In this document: in pieces, positions 8,316-15,127 of the stretch
How positions within the stretch are numbered: position 1 is the stretch's first letter
How the letters are laid out: every line of letters begins with the position of its first letter
Origin: Eubacterium sp. UBA4343
Lineage (GTDB): Bacteria > Bacillota > Clostridia > Lachnospirales > Lachnospiraceae
Assembly (NCBI GenBank): GCA_002394235.1
Contig: DGTF01000071.1
Span: 14,917-39,331 of the forward strand
Direction of reading: 5' to 3'
Length of the DNA stretch: 24,415 nt
Made by a program: the position numbers and the translations under genes
The notes under the pieces: model-generated
The model's database searches: none
Told to the model about the DNA's origin: nothing
The model's input: only the letters and a program-made list of their open reading frames with translations

Positions 8316-8413
8316 AACGAGATAAAACACGCTGCGCGAGTTTTATCTCGCTATCGCGACGCTCGCCGCACACGAATACTTCGCATTCAGCTGCGGCTCA
8401 CTGTTCGCGTAAA
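8316..8413 (+). repeat. 98-bp intergenic repeat, copy 2 (complete)
   Basis: A full copy running from AACGAGATAAAAC to GCGTAAA. It differs from the consensus at one base (ATTCAGCTG instead of ATTCGGCTG). The left part forms a perfect 11-bp hairpin (CGAGATAAAAC against GTTTTATCTCG). The right part forms a second hairpin with arms GCCGCA..CGAAT and ATTCG..TGCGGC. It lies between the TetR promoter region and the 3'-end hairpin of the LacI gene. Confidence 0.95.
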
Positions 8414-8417
8414 TACC

Positions 8418-8452
8418 AGCAGACGCTCCTTCCTTACGACGGGGCGTTTGCT
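8418..8452 (-). terminator. 3'-end hairpin after the LacI-family gene
   Basis: A 12-bp stem (AGCAGACGCTCC with GGGGCGTTTGCT, two G-T pairs) and an 11-nt loop lie 11 nt past the stop codon. No long T run follows on the minus strand (GGTATTTACG), so it is a weak terminator candidate. The 98-bp repeat begins four bases beyond it. Confidence 0.5.
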
Positions 8453-8463
8453 CATTCAGGGAA

Positions 8464-9561
8464 TTAATTTCTGTTACGGATATCCCGGACAGTCTCGCCC
8501 ACCAGAAGCCTTCCCTTCACTCCGATCTCTTCAATGATGCTTGATTTGCGGTTAACCACCATCTCAATCAGTTTCTGGGCCGCAAGCCTTCCGATGCCCT
8601 CGGCATCCTGCCGGTATGTGGTGAGGGCCGGCTCCATGATCTGCCCGACGTCGATTCCGTCGTAACCCACGGCGCTCACATCCTGCGGGATCCGGTATCC
8701 AAGCTCACGCAGCACTCTCCGTCCTCCAATATAAGAAAAATCATCCGAAAACATGATGGCTGTCGGCTTATTCCTGCTGTTCATGATCTCCTTCACAATT
8801 TCGTTGTTAAATTTCGGGTCGTTGTATCGCCCGTCATGAACCGAGACTTCATCCTCGTCGATCCCGGACTCCTTCAGCGCCCGGTAAAAACCCGCCAGCC
8901 GTTTCTGTGTGACGAGCGTGTCTTCGCCGTGTATAAAGGCAATCTTTCTGTGCCCGTGCCCGATAAGATACTTCGTAAGCTCATAACCGCCTTCTTCATT
9001 ATCTGACATCACGCAGCTGTGATTCTTCACCTGATAATCAATAGTGATAAATGGGATCTCGCTTCTCACGAGCTGAATGATCCCCGGCGCATGGAAATTC
9101 ACGTTCGCAATGAGAATTCCATCGCACTTCCGGTAGCGCACATGCTGAAGAAAGGAGTCCCCGACCATTTTCTGGCTGATGAACGTGATATCATAGCCCA
9201 GACGCTCCAGTTCCTTCTTTGCGCTGTTCAGTATCACTGAAAAAAAAGGATGCACGAGTCCGGACGATGTGTCATCCTCAAAAACCACACCGATATTATG
9301 AGAGATATTTGTCCGAAGCAAAATGGCAGAAGGATCCGGATGATAATCCATCTCCTCCGCGATTCTGCGGATTCTCCGGGATGTCTCCATGGAAACATCC
9401 TTGTAACCGTTCAGCGCCTTACTGACCGTAGCGACGGATACCCCGCACTTCTTTGCGATATCCCGGATCGTCACCGGCCGCTTCGTCGCCGCTTCGTCCC
9501 TCTCTTCTGTAATATCGGCATTCCCCTGCTGTCCGTCTGATGAATACGTTCTGTCTGCCAT
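8464..9561 (-). CDS. LacI/GalR-family transcriptional regulator
   Basis: Sugar-responsive repressor or activator of 365 residues. The LacI helix-turn-helix and hinge helix are clear: VTIRDIAKKCGVSVATVSKA (30-49), then ALNG and YHPD. A periplasmic-binding-protein-like effector domain with SAVGYDGIDVG and PALTTYRQ follows. About 29 hydrophilic residues precede the HTH, which normally begins near residue 2. The ribosome binding site for the ATG at 9561 is weak and no better in-frame start was found before the HTH, so the extension may be real or the start uncertain. The long leader (~195 nt) contains a 26-bp-spaced array of TGTGATTCACA palindromes, pointing to autoregulation. Its position upstream of the galactoside cluster suggests control of those genes, but this is inferred. 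Confidence 0.93.
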   Translation of the reverse strand: MADRTYSSDGQQGNADITEERDEAATKRPVTIRDIAKKCGVSVATVSKALNGYKDVSMETSRRIRRIAEEMDYHPDPSAILLRTNISHNIGVVFEDDTSSGLVHPFFSVILNSAKKELERLGYDITFISQKMVGDSFLQHVRYRKCDGILIANVNFHAPGIIQLVRSEIPFITIDYQVKNHSCVMSDNEEGGYELTKYLIGHGHRKIAFIHGEDTLVTQKRLAGFYRALKESGIDEDEVSVHDGRYNDPKFNNEIVKEIMNSRNKPTAIMFSDDFSYIGGRRVLRELGYRIPQDVSAVGYDGIDVGQIMEPALTTYRQDAEGIGRLAAQKLIEMVVNRKSSIIEEIGVKGRLLVGETVRDIRNRN

Positions 9562-9617
9562 CTTCTGTACCTGTTCTTTCTGATCCTGTTCCGATGAAAC
9601 TGAAATTTCAAGTGAAT

Positions 9618-9740
9618 CCTGTGATTCACACCCTTAAACGTCTGTTGTGATTCACACTCTTACACGTCTGCTGTGATTATTTTCCACTCCATACCAGCTT
9701 TGCAGCGTTCCTGATGCTGTGTAATCACTTACACGACTGG
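9618..9740. promoter_or_regulatory. Operator array: 26-bp direct repeats with TGTGATTCACA cores
   Basis: The 11-bp palindrome TGTGATTCACA occurs at 9620-9630 and 9646-9656. A half copy (TGTGATTAT) starts at 9672, so cores start exactly 26 bp apart. The linker CTTAAACGTCTG or CTTACACGTCTG is also repeated. A degraded fourth unit (TGTGTAATCAC..TACACGACTG) lies at 9717-9739. The array lies between the lacI-type promoter and the start codon, which suits repression by several bound dimers. Confidence 0.7.
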
Positions 9741-9765
9741 TTTACTTTTTTCATTCCATACCCTT

Positions 9766-9793
9766 ATTATATAGAATATTTTGGAAAAAGCCA
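9766..9793 (-). promoter_or_regulatory. Probable promoter of the LacI-family gene
   Basis: The minus strand has a perfect -10 hexamer TATAAT (9766-9771) with a poor -35 candidate TGGCTT 16 nt upstream. The weak -35 would suit a regulated promoter. Transcription would start near 9758, upstream of the operator array. Confidence 0.5.
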
Positions 9794-9863
9794 CATGAAT
9801 CAGAAATTTTTATCTGATTTTTCTTATGTTTGTCATAAAATCTGTTATAAACAGACGATACAA

Positions 9864-10670
9864 TCAATTTCCGCAGTGACTCAGAACCTTTCCGATGCTG
9901 TCATGGAATACGAGATCCGCGTCCCCGTCGCGCACCGTCCTGTCTCGATTGATCAGAACGAGGTATCTGCCACTGAAGTAGTCCAGAAGCGAGGCTGCCG
10001 GATACACACTCAGGGATGTGCCCCCCACAATCATCATGTCCGCCTCCCGGCAGGCGCGCTCCGCATTCCTCCAGGCATCCTCAGGCAGCATTTCCCCGTA
10101 CAGGGTTACATCCGGCCTCACAATTCCCGCACAGCCCGGCTCGGTGCATCTCGGGACCGGTTCCTTGCTTCGGAAGATGTAATCCGACGGGTATCGCTTA
10201 TGACAGCGATCACAGTAATTTCGAAGTGTTGAGCCGTGAATCTCATACACCTTTTTGCTTCCCGCCTTCTGATGAAGCCCGTCAATGTTCTGCGTGATCA
10301 CACAGTCAAGTTTCCCCTCCCGCTCCATCTCCGCCAGTTTTCTGTGCGCCGCATTCGGCTCGATCCCTTCGACATTCATCTTCTGCCTGTAAAATTCGTA
10401 AAAAACCTCCGGATGCTGATACAGACAATCGCAGCTAAGAAGGTATTCCGGTGTGTAGCTGTCAAATTTCACATCGTGCTGATTATACAGACCATCCTTG
10501 CTTCGGAAATCCGGAATTCCGCTCTCGGTCGACACGCCCGCACCGCCGAAAAATACAATATGCCGGCTTGCGCGGATCATCTCATTGAGCGCGTCATACT
10601 TCTTCTCCTCACTAAGTCCCGAAAGATAACGGACCCGGTCGGATCTTTTCTCATATTTATCGATATACAT
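9864..10670 (-). CDS. NAD-dependent protein deacylase, sirtuin (Sir2/CobB)
   Basis: Removes acyl groups from protein lysines using NAD+, in the cytoplasm. The 268-residue product has the full sirtuin set: NAD-binding GAGVSTESGIPDFRS (~43-57), TQNIDGLH (~126-133), catalytic His in YEIHGS (~145), and a four-Cys zinc site (CDRC at ~153-156, with Cys at ~175 and ~180). GGTSLSVYPAA follows near the C-terminus. The open frame reaches a GTG at 10676, but AAAGGG is 8 nt before the ATG at 10670, so 10670 is the start. The region upstream holds a nested palindrome and 19/38-bp tandem repeats. No enzyme target is indicated by the neighbours. Confidence 0.95.
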   Translation of the reverse strand: MYIDKYEKRSDRVRYLSGLSEEKKYDALNEMIRASRHIVFFGGAGVSTESGIPDFRSKDGLYNQHDVKFDSYTPEYLLSCDCLYQHPEVFYEFYRQKMNVEGIEPNAAHRKLAEMEREGKLDCVITQNIDGLHQKAGSKKVYEIHGSTLRNYCDRCHKRYPSDYIFRSKEPVPRCTEPGCAGIVRPDVTLYGEMLPEDAWRNAERACREADMMIVGGTSLSVYPAASLLDYFSGRYLVLINRDRTVRDGDADLVFHDSIGKVLSHCGN

Positions 10671-10692
10671 ATCCACATCCCTTTCTGTAGTA

Positions 10693-10723
10693 TCAGGTAT
10701 TTTCCCTGAGTCTCAGTACCTGA
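10693..10723. promoter_or_regulatory. Nested palindrome just upstream of the sirtuin gene
   Basis: Arms TCAGGTA (10693-10699) and TACCTGA (10717-10723) enclose a smaller palindrome CTGAG-T-CTCAG (10706-10716). It sits 20-50 nt before the start codon, where it could be an operator or a leader hairpin. Confidence 0.5.
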
Positions 10724-10737
10724 TGTCCCTGAGAACC

Positions 10738-10837
10738 CATCCTGTCTCTGATAAAACTTTCTGTCTATGCAAAAGCATCCTGTCTCTGATAAAACTTCCT
10801 GTCTCTGCAAAAGTATCCTGTCTCTGAAACGTCTTCC
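10738..10837. repeat. 38-bp tandem repeat built of 19-bp half units (2.6 copies)
   Basis: Units at 10738-10775 and 10776-10813, plus a partial at 10814-10837, are nearly identical. Each 38-bp unit is two 19-bp halves: CCTGTCTCTGATAAAACTT, and a related half ending GCAAAAG with CAT or TAT. The core CTGTCTCTG therefore recurs every 19 bp, five times. It lies in the gap between the PrsW gene and the sirtuin start. An open frame through it exists on the minus strand but has no family resemblance. Confidence 0.85.
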
Positions 10838-10855
10838 ACACCGAATCTGCCTTCG

Positions 10856-11599
10856 TCAAAAGAATCTTCTGTGATAATAGACGTTTTCATCACGGGACGA
10901 CTCTCTGCGTACCAGCAGGAAGCACACCAGATAAATCACGACAACCACAATGCCAAAGACAAGCGTCGAAGCTCCCGTTCCGAGCATCGCGCAGGTATCA
11001 TAGATGCCATGAAGAAAAACAGCCAGAATGTACCCGGTCACTATGCACAGAACCTGACGGATATGATGCCCCTCCGCCTGCTGAATCTTAGCTCTGCCGT
11101 AAAAGGTTCCAAACAGAACACCAAAGCTCATATGCCCCGGAATTGCCAGAACCGATCTCCCGACCAAAACACCCGGTCCATACCCCATTTCGTAGATAAT
11201 ATTCTCCATCGCGGCAAAACCCAGCGATGCAAAAACCGAATAGACAATTCCGTCAAATCTGTAGTTAAACGCCGGGTTTTTCCAGGTAACCGCCGCCATC
11301 AGAGCATATTTTGTGCCTTCCTCGACAACGGCGACGACCAGAAACGCCATGACCGCAGTGTACGCTATTCCTGACGGATTCAGAGAGGACCGGTCCAGGA
11401 AATAGCTGCCGATTCTCTCAAGAAGCATCGACAGAAAGGCAGCAACAACGCCCATGAAGATCAGACGGATCAGAAGCCCGACCGGTTCTTTCTCTACCCT
11501 GTCCTGCCGGTACACATAAATCAGAAGAATCAGAGCAGGCAGGACCGCAAGAAAGAGATATAAAAAGAAAACGTACATTGCCGGAAGAAGCAGAAACAT
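10856..11599 (-). CDS. PrsW-family intramembrane glutamic-type protease
   Basis: Multi-pass membrane protein of 247 residues with about seven or eight hydrophobic segments. PrsW family signatures are present: VVEEGTKY (91-98, the EExxK motif), FDGIVYSVFASLGFAAMENI (115-134), PGHMSFG (~154-160) and HGIYD (197-201). In Bacillus subtilis, PrsW makes the first cut in the anti-sigma factor RsiW. No sigma/anti-sigma pair is nearby here, so the substrate is unknown. AAGGGGG lies 5 nt before the ATG at 11599. The minus-strand sequence upstream contains TATAAT (11632-11637), a possible -10 element. The C-terminal tail is short and basic. Confidence 0.9.
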   Translation of the reverse strand: MFLLLPAMYVFFLYLFLAVLPALILLIYVYRQDRVEKEPVGLLIRLIFMGVVAAFLSMLLERIGSYFLDRSSLNPSGIAYTAVMAFLVVAVVEEGTKYALMAAVTWKNPAFNYRFDGIVYSVFASLGFAAMENIIYEMGYGPGVLVGRSVLAIPGHMSFGVLFGTFYGRAKIQQAEGHHIRQVLCIVTGYILAVFLHGIYDTCAMLGTGASTLVFGIVVVVIYLVCFLLVRRESSRDENVYYHRRFF

Positions 11600-11631
11600 A
11601 AAAAGCCCCCTTTCAAATGGTATTTTCTATT

Positions 11632-11637
11632 ATTATA
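11632..11637 (-). promoter_or_regulatory. -10 element candidate for the PrsW gene
   Basis: Perfect TATAAT on the minus strand, 32 nt before the start codon and inside a small palindrome (GGTAT..ATACC). No good -35 hexamer is found at 16-18 nt. The rest of 11638-11762 shows no gene or clear structure. Confidence 0.35.
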
Positions 11638-11762
11638 CCATCCGTCCGGGGGATTTCCATATTCAACTATTTATGAGGCGCCCGCCCTTTTTTACGGTAC
11701 ACAATCGAATAATATTTCACCCATAATCCTGTGGCATCGCTATAGGATCAGCTTATCGTCTC

Positions 11763-12035
11763 TCAGTAATGATACCCGTCGAGTGTTGTCGTGGTCTGTC
11801 TGTCATGATGCTCTGCGTTCTCAATCAGCAGATTCAGCTCAACCTCTGTGCCGATAAAATCCTGCACATCGCACTCATAGATGGAATTCTCTGTTCTCAT
11901 CATGAAAAGGCCGTCATCGTAAGCCATGGAAATCACCGGTGAAGTATGAATAAACGTCCCGTCATCATACTTCCGGCTGCCGCTTACACTGCCAACCAGA
12001 TCCTTTTGTATCATCTTCCAGCTTCTCAGTCTCAT
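11763..12035 (-). CDS. Small conserved-looking hypothetical protein (90 aa)
   Basis: I do not recognise the family. The 90-residue product starts MRLRSWKMIQKDLVGS and is hydrophilic with mixed beta-like segments (FIHTSPVISMAYDDGLFMMR). It has an acidic middle and a His/Thr-rich tail ending TTTTLDGYHY. No signal peptide or membrane segment is seen. The ATG at 12035 has AGGGG 7 nt upstream. The frame extends to a TTG at 12074 without support. It stands alone between the amino-acid symporter and the PrsW gene with gaps of more than 160 nt on both sides, so it is probably its own transcription unit. A real gene is likely from the ribosome binding site. Confidence 0.6.
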   Translation of the reverse strand: MRLRSWKMIQKDLVGSVSGSRKYDDGTFIHTSPVISMAYDDGLFMMRTENSIYECDVQDFIGTEVELNLLIENAEHHDRQTTTTLDGYHY

Positions 12036-12134
12036 ACATATTCCCCTTAAATCATACTCCCTGAATCTCACCAAAAACTTTATAACATTATTCTACACCA
12101 ATTTCATGACAAAAGTGTGAACCTCTTCGAAAAT

Positions 12135-12151
12135 GCAGACAAGCTGCCTGC
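12135..12151 (-). terminator. Weak terminator candidate after the AGCS symporter gene
   Basis: On the minus strand GCAGGCA and TGTCTGC form a 7-bp stem (one G-T pair) with a 3-nt loop, followed by ATTTTC. It is ~70 nt beyond the stop codon. The T run is short. Confidence 0.35.
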
Positions 12152-12219
12152 CGCGAAGCGAGTGAGGAACTGGATGCGATTCCAAGGGCAACAGGTATGA
12201 GCACAGCGCTGAACTTTTC

Positions 12220-13596
12220 TTACAGATCTTTATGTGTGAGCATCGTTCCGTGTGCCATCTTCGCAACCGCCCCGGAAAGCGCAATCAGCGCGATCAGGTT
12301 CGGCAGCGCCATCAGCCCGTTAAACAAATCCGACAGATTCCACACCAGCTCTACCTTCAGGACTGACCCGATCAGGATGAAGATAACGACAGTGACAGCG
12401 AAGGGCTTCACAGCCTTTGAGCTTATCATGTACCTGATGTTCTGCTGCGCAAAGAAGAACCAGCCTATGATCGTTGAGAACGCGAAGAAAAACAGACAAA
12501 TTGCCACAAACTTCGAGCCGAACGCTCCGAATCCCGTACTGAACGCAGCCTGTGCAACCGGTGTACCGGTGATATCACCCGCGTACGGAATGGAATTGCC
12601 AAGAACACCGGATGAAAGAATAACCAGCGCGGTCATGGTAAGTACGACAAAGGTATCGATGAACACACCTACCATAGCGACTTCGCCCTGATCCTGAGGT
12701 TTATCAACCTGTGCCTGCGCATGCGCGTGAGGAGTGGAGCCCATACCTGCCTCATTGGAGAACAGTCCGCGGGCTACACCAAGCCTCAGCGCCTGACGAA
12801 CTGTGATTCCGGCACCGGCTCCGACAACAGCCTGCGGTGTAAAGGCTCCGACAAAGATCGATCCGAGCGCCGGCAGCAGATTTCTGTGGTTGATAATCAG
12901 AACAATCAAGCCGCCGACAAGGTAAAGCGCCGCCATGATCGGAACAATCTTTTCCGTAAAGGACGCAATACGGCTGATTCCGCCGATAAAAATAAATCCA
13001 GCTATCACGGCGATGATAATACCCATGATCAGCTTATTGGCACCGAAGGCAGTGTGAAATGCGTCGCTGATGGAGTTGGACTGCACCATATTGCCCATGA
13101 TGCCGAGCGCAAGGATGATCATGATCGCGAAGAACGATGCGAGGAACTTTCCAAAACCGTTCTTGAATGCCTTGCGGATATAATAAACCGGACCTCCGAT
13201 GATATTGCCCTGATCATCACGGGATCTCGTAACCTGAGCGAGGCAGGCCTCTCCGTAGATCGTTGCCATTCCGAAGAATGCCGCAAGCCACATCCAGAAA
13301 ATTGCTCCGGGGCCGCCTCCGACAAGTGCCGTCGCACATCCGGCAATATTGCCCGTTCCGACCTGTGCCGCGATTGCCGTCGCAAGTGCCTGGAATGAAC
13401 TCATGCCATCCTTCCCGGCCTTTTCGCCATGCAGAGAGAAGTTGCCAAAGACACGGTTCCATGCTCTTCCAAAATGACGGACCTGAACAAATCTTGTCCG
13501 GAACGAGAAATAGATTCCCGTACCCACAAGCACGAACAGGAGGAGAAACCACACCTTATCATCAATAAGTGCCACAATACTGTTGAGAGCGTCCAT
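12220..13596 (-). CDS. Alanine/glycine:cation symporter, AGCS family
   Basis: Inner-membrane sodium or proton symporter for alanine or glycine, 458 residues with ~10-11 hydrophobic segments. The family block SSFQALATAIAAQVGTGNIA (~66-85) is followed by the Gly-rich GGGPGAIFWMW (~93-103). A second signature is ARGLFSNEAGMGSTPHAHA. AAAGGAG lies 7 nt before the ATG at 13596. The gene is preceded by a sigma-A promoter (14063-14091), a tandem glycine riboswitch (13829-13995) and an intrinsic terminator (13681-13735). Its expression should therefore respond to glycine through early termination. Glycine as a substrate is strongly suggested by this leader. Exact specificity and coupling ion are inferred. 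Confidence 0.95.
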   Translation of the reverse strand: MDALNSIVALIDDKVWFLLLFVLVGTGIYFSFRTRFVQVRHFGRAWNRVFGNFSLHGEKAGKDGMSSFQALATAIAAQVGTGNIAGCATALVGGGPGAIFWMWLAAFFGMATIYGEACLAQVTRSRDDQGNIIGGPVYYIRKAFKNGFGKFLASFFAIMIILALGIMGNMVQSNSISDAFHTAFGANKLIMGIIIAVIAGFIFIGGISRIASFTEKIVPIMAALYLVGGLIVLIINHRNLLPALGSIFVGAFTPQAVVGAGAGITVRQALRLGVARGLFSNEAGMGSTPHAHAQAQVDKPQDQGEVAMVGVFIDTFVVLTMTALVILSSGVLGNSIPYAGDITGTPVAQAAFSTGFGAFGSKFVAICLFFFAFSTIIGWFFFAQQNIRYMISSKAVKPFAVTVVIFILIGSVLKVELVWNLSDLFNGLMALPNLIALIALSGAVAKMAHGTMLTHKDL

Positions 13597-13680
13597 TTCA
13601 AATCTCCTTTAAGATTAATCTCGTTACCTGCGTATCTGTATCAGAAATAAGGAGACTCCCGGGCAGCACTCATGGCGAAG

Positions 13681-13735
13681 AAAAAGCCCCAACCACCAGC
13701 CGGTACGACCGGCAATGTGAATTGGAGCACTTTTT
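13681..13735 (-). terminator. Riboswitch-linked intrinsic terminator
   Basis: On the minus strand a long hairpin is built from AAAAAG / CTTTTT, then CTCCAA / TTGGGG, then CAC / GTG, with an inner GCCGGT-CGT-ACCGGC. It ends in a T run. It lies ~95 nt downstream of the riboswitch aptamers and ~85 nt before the symporter start, the right place for an expression platform. Confidence 0.75.
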
Positions 13736-13828
13736 GCTGAAAAAACTGCCTGGCTGCGGCTTTCATCATCCGATGCGCGGCGACGCACAGATGACGGTAT
13801 CTGAAAATACAGCCCGGCCGGTTCATCA

Positions 13829-13995
13829 ACAACTCTGTCCTTTTGCCTGAGAGATTCCATACCTGCTTTGCGCAGATACTTTGCACCTTCGGCACCCTTG
13901 AAGGGTTTCTCCAGAGTCCACTCCGTTTTTAGTCTTCGTCCACACGACACCTGAGAGTTTTACTCCTTCGGCAGGTCCTCTGACACAGTCTATAC
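13829..13995 (-). ncRNA. Glycine riboswitch (two aptamers in tandem)
   Basis: Read on the minus strand, the upstream aptamer (~13931-13990) has the conserved core GCCGAAGGAGTAAAACTC directly followed by TCAGGTG. The downstream aptamer (13833-13916) has the full pattern. It runs CTCTGGAGA, a short P2 hairpin (ACCCTTCAAGGGT), GCCGAAGGTGCAAAG, P3 (ATCTGCGCAAAGCAGGT), then TCTCTCAGGCAAAAGGA and CAGAG, which closes P1. These are glycine riboswitch consensus elements. Aptamer 1 lacks an extended P3, as in some known first aptamers, and I cannot find a clear P2. The linker between the two aptamers is about 15 nt. It precedes an alanine/glycine symporter gene and a terminator, suggesting that glycine turns the gene off, although the direction was not tested. 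Confidence 0.9.
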
Positions 13996-14062
13996 TAAAA
14001 GAATTCCTGTGCCGGATTCCGCTTTTCCTAAAAACATCTACGTAAGTATTAAATTTGAGTAA

Positions 14063-14091
14063 ACTATAACATGGATATCCGATACCGTCAA
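14063..14091 (-). promoter_or_regulatory. Promoter for the glycine riboswitch / AGCS transcript
   Basis: TTGACG and TATAGT on the minus strand, separated by exactly 17 nt, make a near-consensus sigma-A promoter. Transcription would start ~60 nt before the first aptamer core. Confidence 0.75.
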
Positions 14092-14142
14092 CAAACCGGT
14101 TTATGATTTTTTAAGATTTATCGCGGCCGGTTTATCCTGGCA

Positions 14143-14200
14143 GTTTTTCCCGGATCATTTCATCCCGGGCGGTTTTTCCCGGATCATTTTATCCTGAACG
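14143..14200. repeat. 29-bp tandem repeat 3' of the GNAT gene
   Basis: Two adjacent 29-bp units (14143-14171 and 14172-14200) share GTTTTTCCCGGATCATTT and ATCC, with a partial unit just before (GTTTATCCTGG, from 14130). The array stops one base before the GNAT stop codon. The units contain CCCGG/CCGGG complementary blocks and could fold. Confidence 0.7.
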
Positions 14201-14201
14201 G

Positions 14202-14477
14202 TCAGACTACAAGATCCGCGTATTCCGGTCTCTGCATTCTTTTCTTTGCGTAGGAACAGAGCGGAAGAATTTTCACCCCGATCTTTCTCGCGTTCTGCGC
14301 CACCTCATCGACAAGCTTCCCCGCGATCCCATTCCCATTATACAAAGGGTCTACCTCTGTGTGTTCAATCACCCAGCGATTGTCCGATCGTGTGAACGTG
14401 CACTCACCCACCTCGTGATCTCCGTCATATGCCGCCGCACGGTTTCTGTAGTTTTCAAATCTGATGGTAAGTTCCAT
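14202..14477 (-). CDS. Small GNAT-fold acetyltransferase-like protein (YjdJ type)
   Basis: A 91-residue mini-GNAT protein. It carries the core acetyl-CoA segment: IEHTEVDPLYNGNGIAGKLV (~38-57), corresponding to the beta4-loop-alpha3 acetyl-CoA binding region. VDEVAQNARKIGVKILPLC and YAKKRM follow. This is the whole length of the known small GNAT family, not a fragment. Substrates of this family are not generally known. GGGAG is 6 nt before the ATG at 14477. It is divergent from the XRE regulator across a ~320-nt gap and is followed by a 29-bp tandem repeat. Confidence 0.85.
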   Translation of the reverse strand: MELTIRFENYRNRAAAYDGDHEVGECTFTRSDNRWVIEHTEVDPLYNGNGIAGKLVDEVAQNARKIGVKILPLCSYAKKRMQRPEYADLVV

Positions 14478-14691
14478 GCCTGTCTCCCTTCTTATAAAAA
14501 TGCAAATTCTTTGTTTATTCTTTTCTTAAAGATAAACACCCTGCGCCATGATGCACTCTCTTTTCCAACGCTTTTATAAAAAAGAGTTCAAAAGAGCGCA
14601 TTTTTTCAATATTATATGAAAATAGTATATTTATTTATCCCTATAACGGTGGTAAAATTAGGTGGTCATTGAATTGTTCGTCAGTTTTTTA

Positions 14692-14770
14692 CATATGGGC
14701 AATATTTTATATTTAATACCAGGAAAAGCATTGTATATTTCAAATATATAATGTTTGCCCAAGACATATG
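14692..14770. promoter_or_regulatory. XRE promoter region inside a long imperfect inverted repeat
   Basis: CATATGGGCAA followed by an AT-rich stretch at 14692-14714 mirrors AAATATATAATG, TTTGCCC and CATATG at 14742-14770. A -10 hexamer TATAAT (14747-14752, plus strand) lies inside the right arm, ~50 nt before the XRE start. No strong -35 is seen. This may be an autoregulatory operator. The rest of 14478-14691 shows no gene, only AT-rich sequence. Confidence 0.5.
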
Positions 14771-14800
14771 CAGCATCCATCATTTACGGAGGAACTTTTT

Positions 14801-15127
14801 ATGAGTAAGGAAACCGAAAATGCTTTTGACTTTGAAGACCTGGGTCGGAAAGTTAAAGAGCTTCGGATTAAAAACGGTCTGACACAAAACCAGGTTGCCT
14901 CTGAACTTCACGTAACCCCGGGATACATCAGCAACGTTGAAAACAACCGGACGGCGATGTCCCTTCGCGTATTATCCTACTACGCAAAACTGACCGGAAT
15001 CACACTGGATTCTCTTGTCGGGAAGATCGAACCCGAATATCGCACCACAGCTCTCGATAACGAACTTCTATCCATTTATTTCAAGATATTCCGACGAAAA
15101 GAAGCAGAAAATTCTGGACATTCTTAG
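14801..15127 (+). CDS. XRE-family (Cro/CI-type) HTH regulator, 3' end probably frameshifted
   Basis: Short DNA-binding regulator of 108 residues and the only plus-strand gene here. The HTH_3 domain covers ~13-70: LGRKVKELRIKNGLTQNQVA, then SELHVTPGYISNVENNR and LSYYAKLTGITLDSLV. GGAGG 8 nt before the ATG at 14801 sets the start. The frame runs back to 14768 without support. The in-frame C-terminus reads FKIFRRKEAENSGHS and stops at 15127. In the next frame (+1), from ~15096, the DNA reads EKKQKILDILRIIDR and stops at 15143. That is the usual amphipathic C-terminal helix of such regulators, so a one-base change near 15092-15098 probably altered the end. It is convergent with the NSS symporter gene across a shared terminator. 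Confidence 0.85.
   Translation: MSKETENAFDFEDLGRKVKELRIKNGLTQNQVASELHVTPGYISNVENNRTAMSLRVLSYYAKLTGITLDSLVGKIEPEYRTTALDNELLSIYFKIFRRKEAENSGHS

Noticed and set aside
9620..9656. TGTGATTCACA as a CRP-type site
   Set aside because: CRP half-sites are 6 nt apart, and here the spacer is 1 nt. The 26-bp array in a LacI-gene leader fits a LacI-type operator better.
9714..10709. Long plus-strand open frames opposite the sirtuin gene (9714-10232, 10236-10709)
   Set aside because: They are antisense to a clear sirtuin with all its motifs, and show no domain resemblance or ribosome binding sites.
10577..10810. 77-codon open frame through the 38-bp tandem repeat
   Set aside because: It is a by-product of the repeat and overlaps the sirtuin start. 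No ribosome binding site or known domain was found.
10738..10837. CRISPR-like array
   Set aside because: The units are directly adjacent without variable spacers, and no cas gene is nearby.
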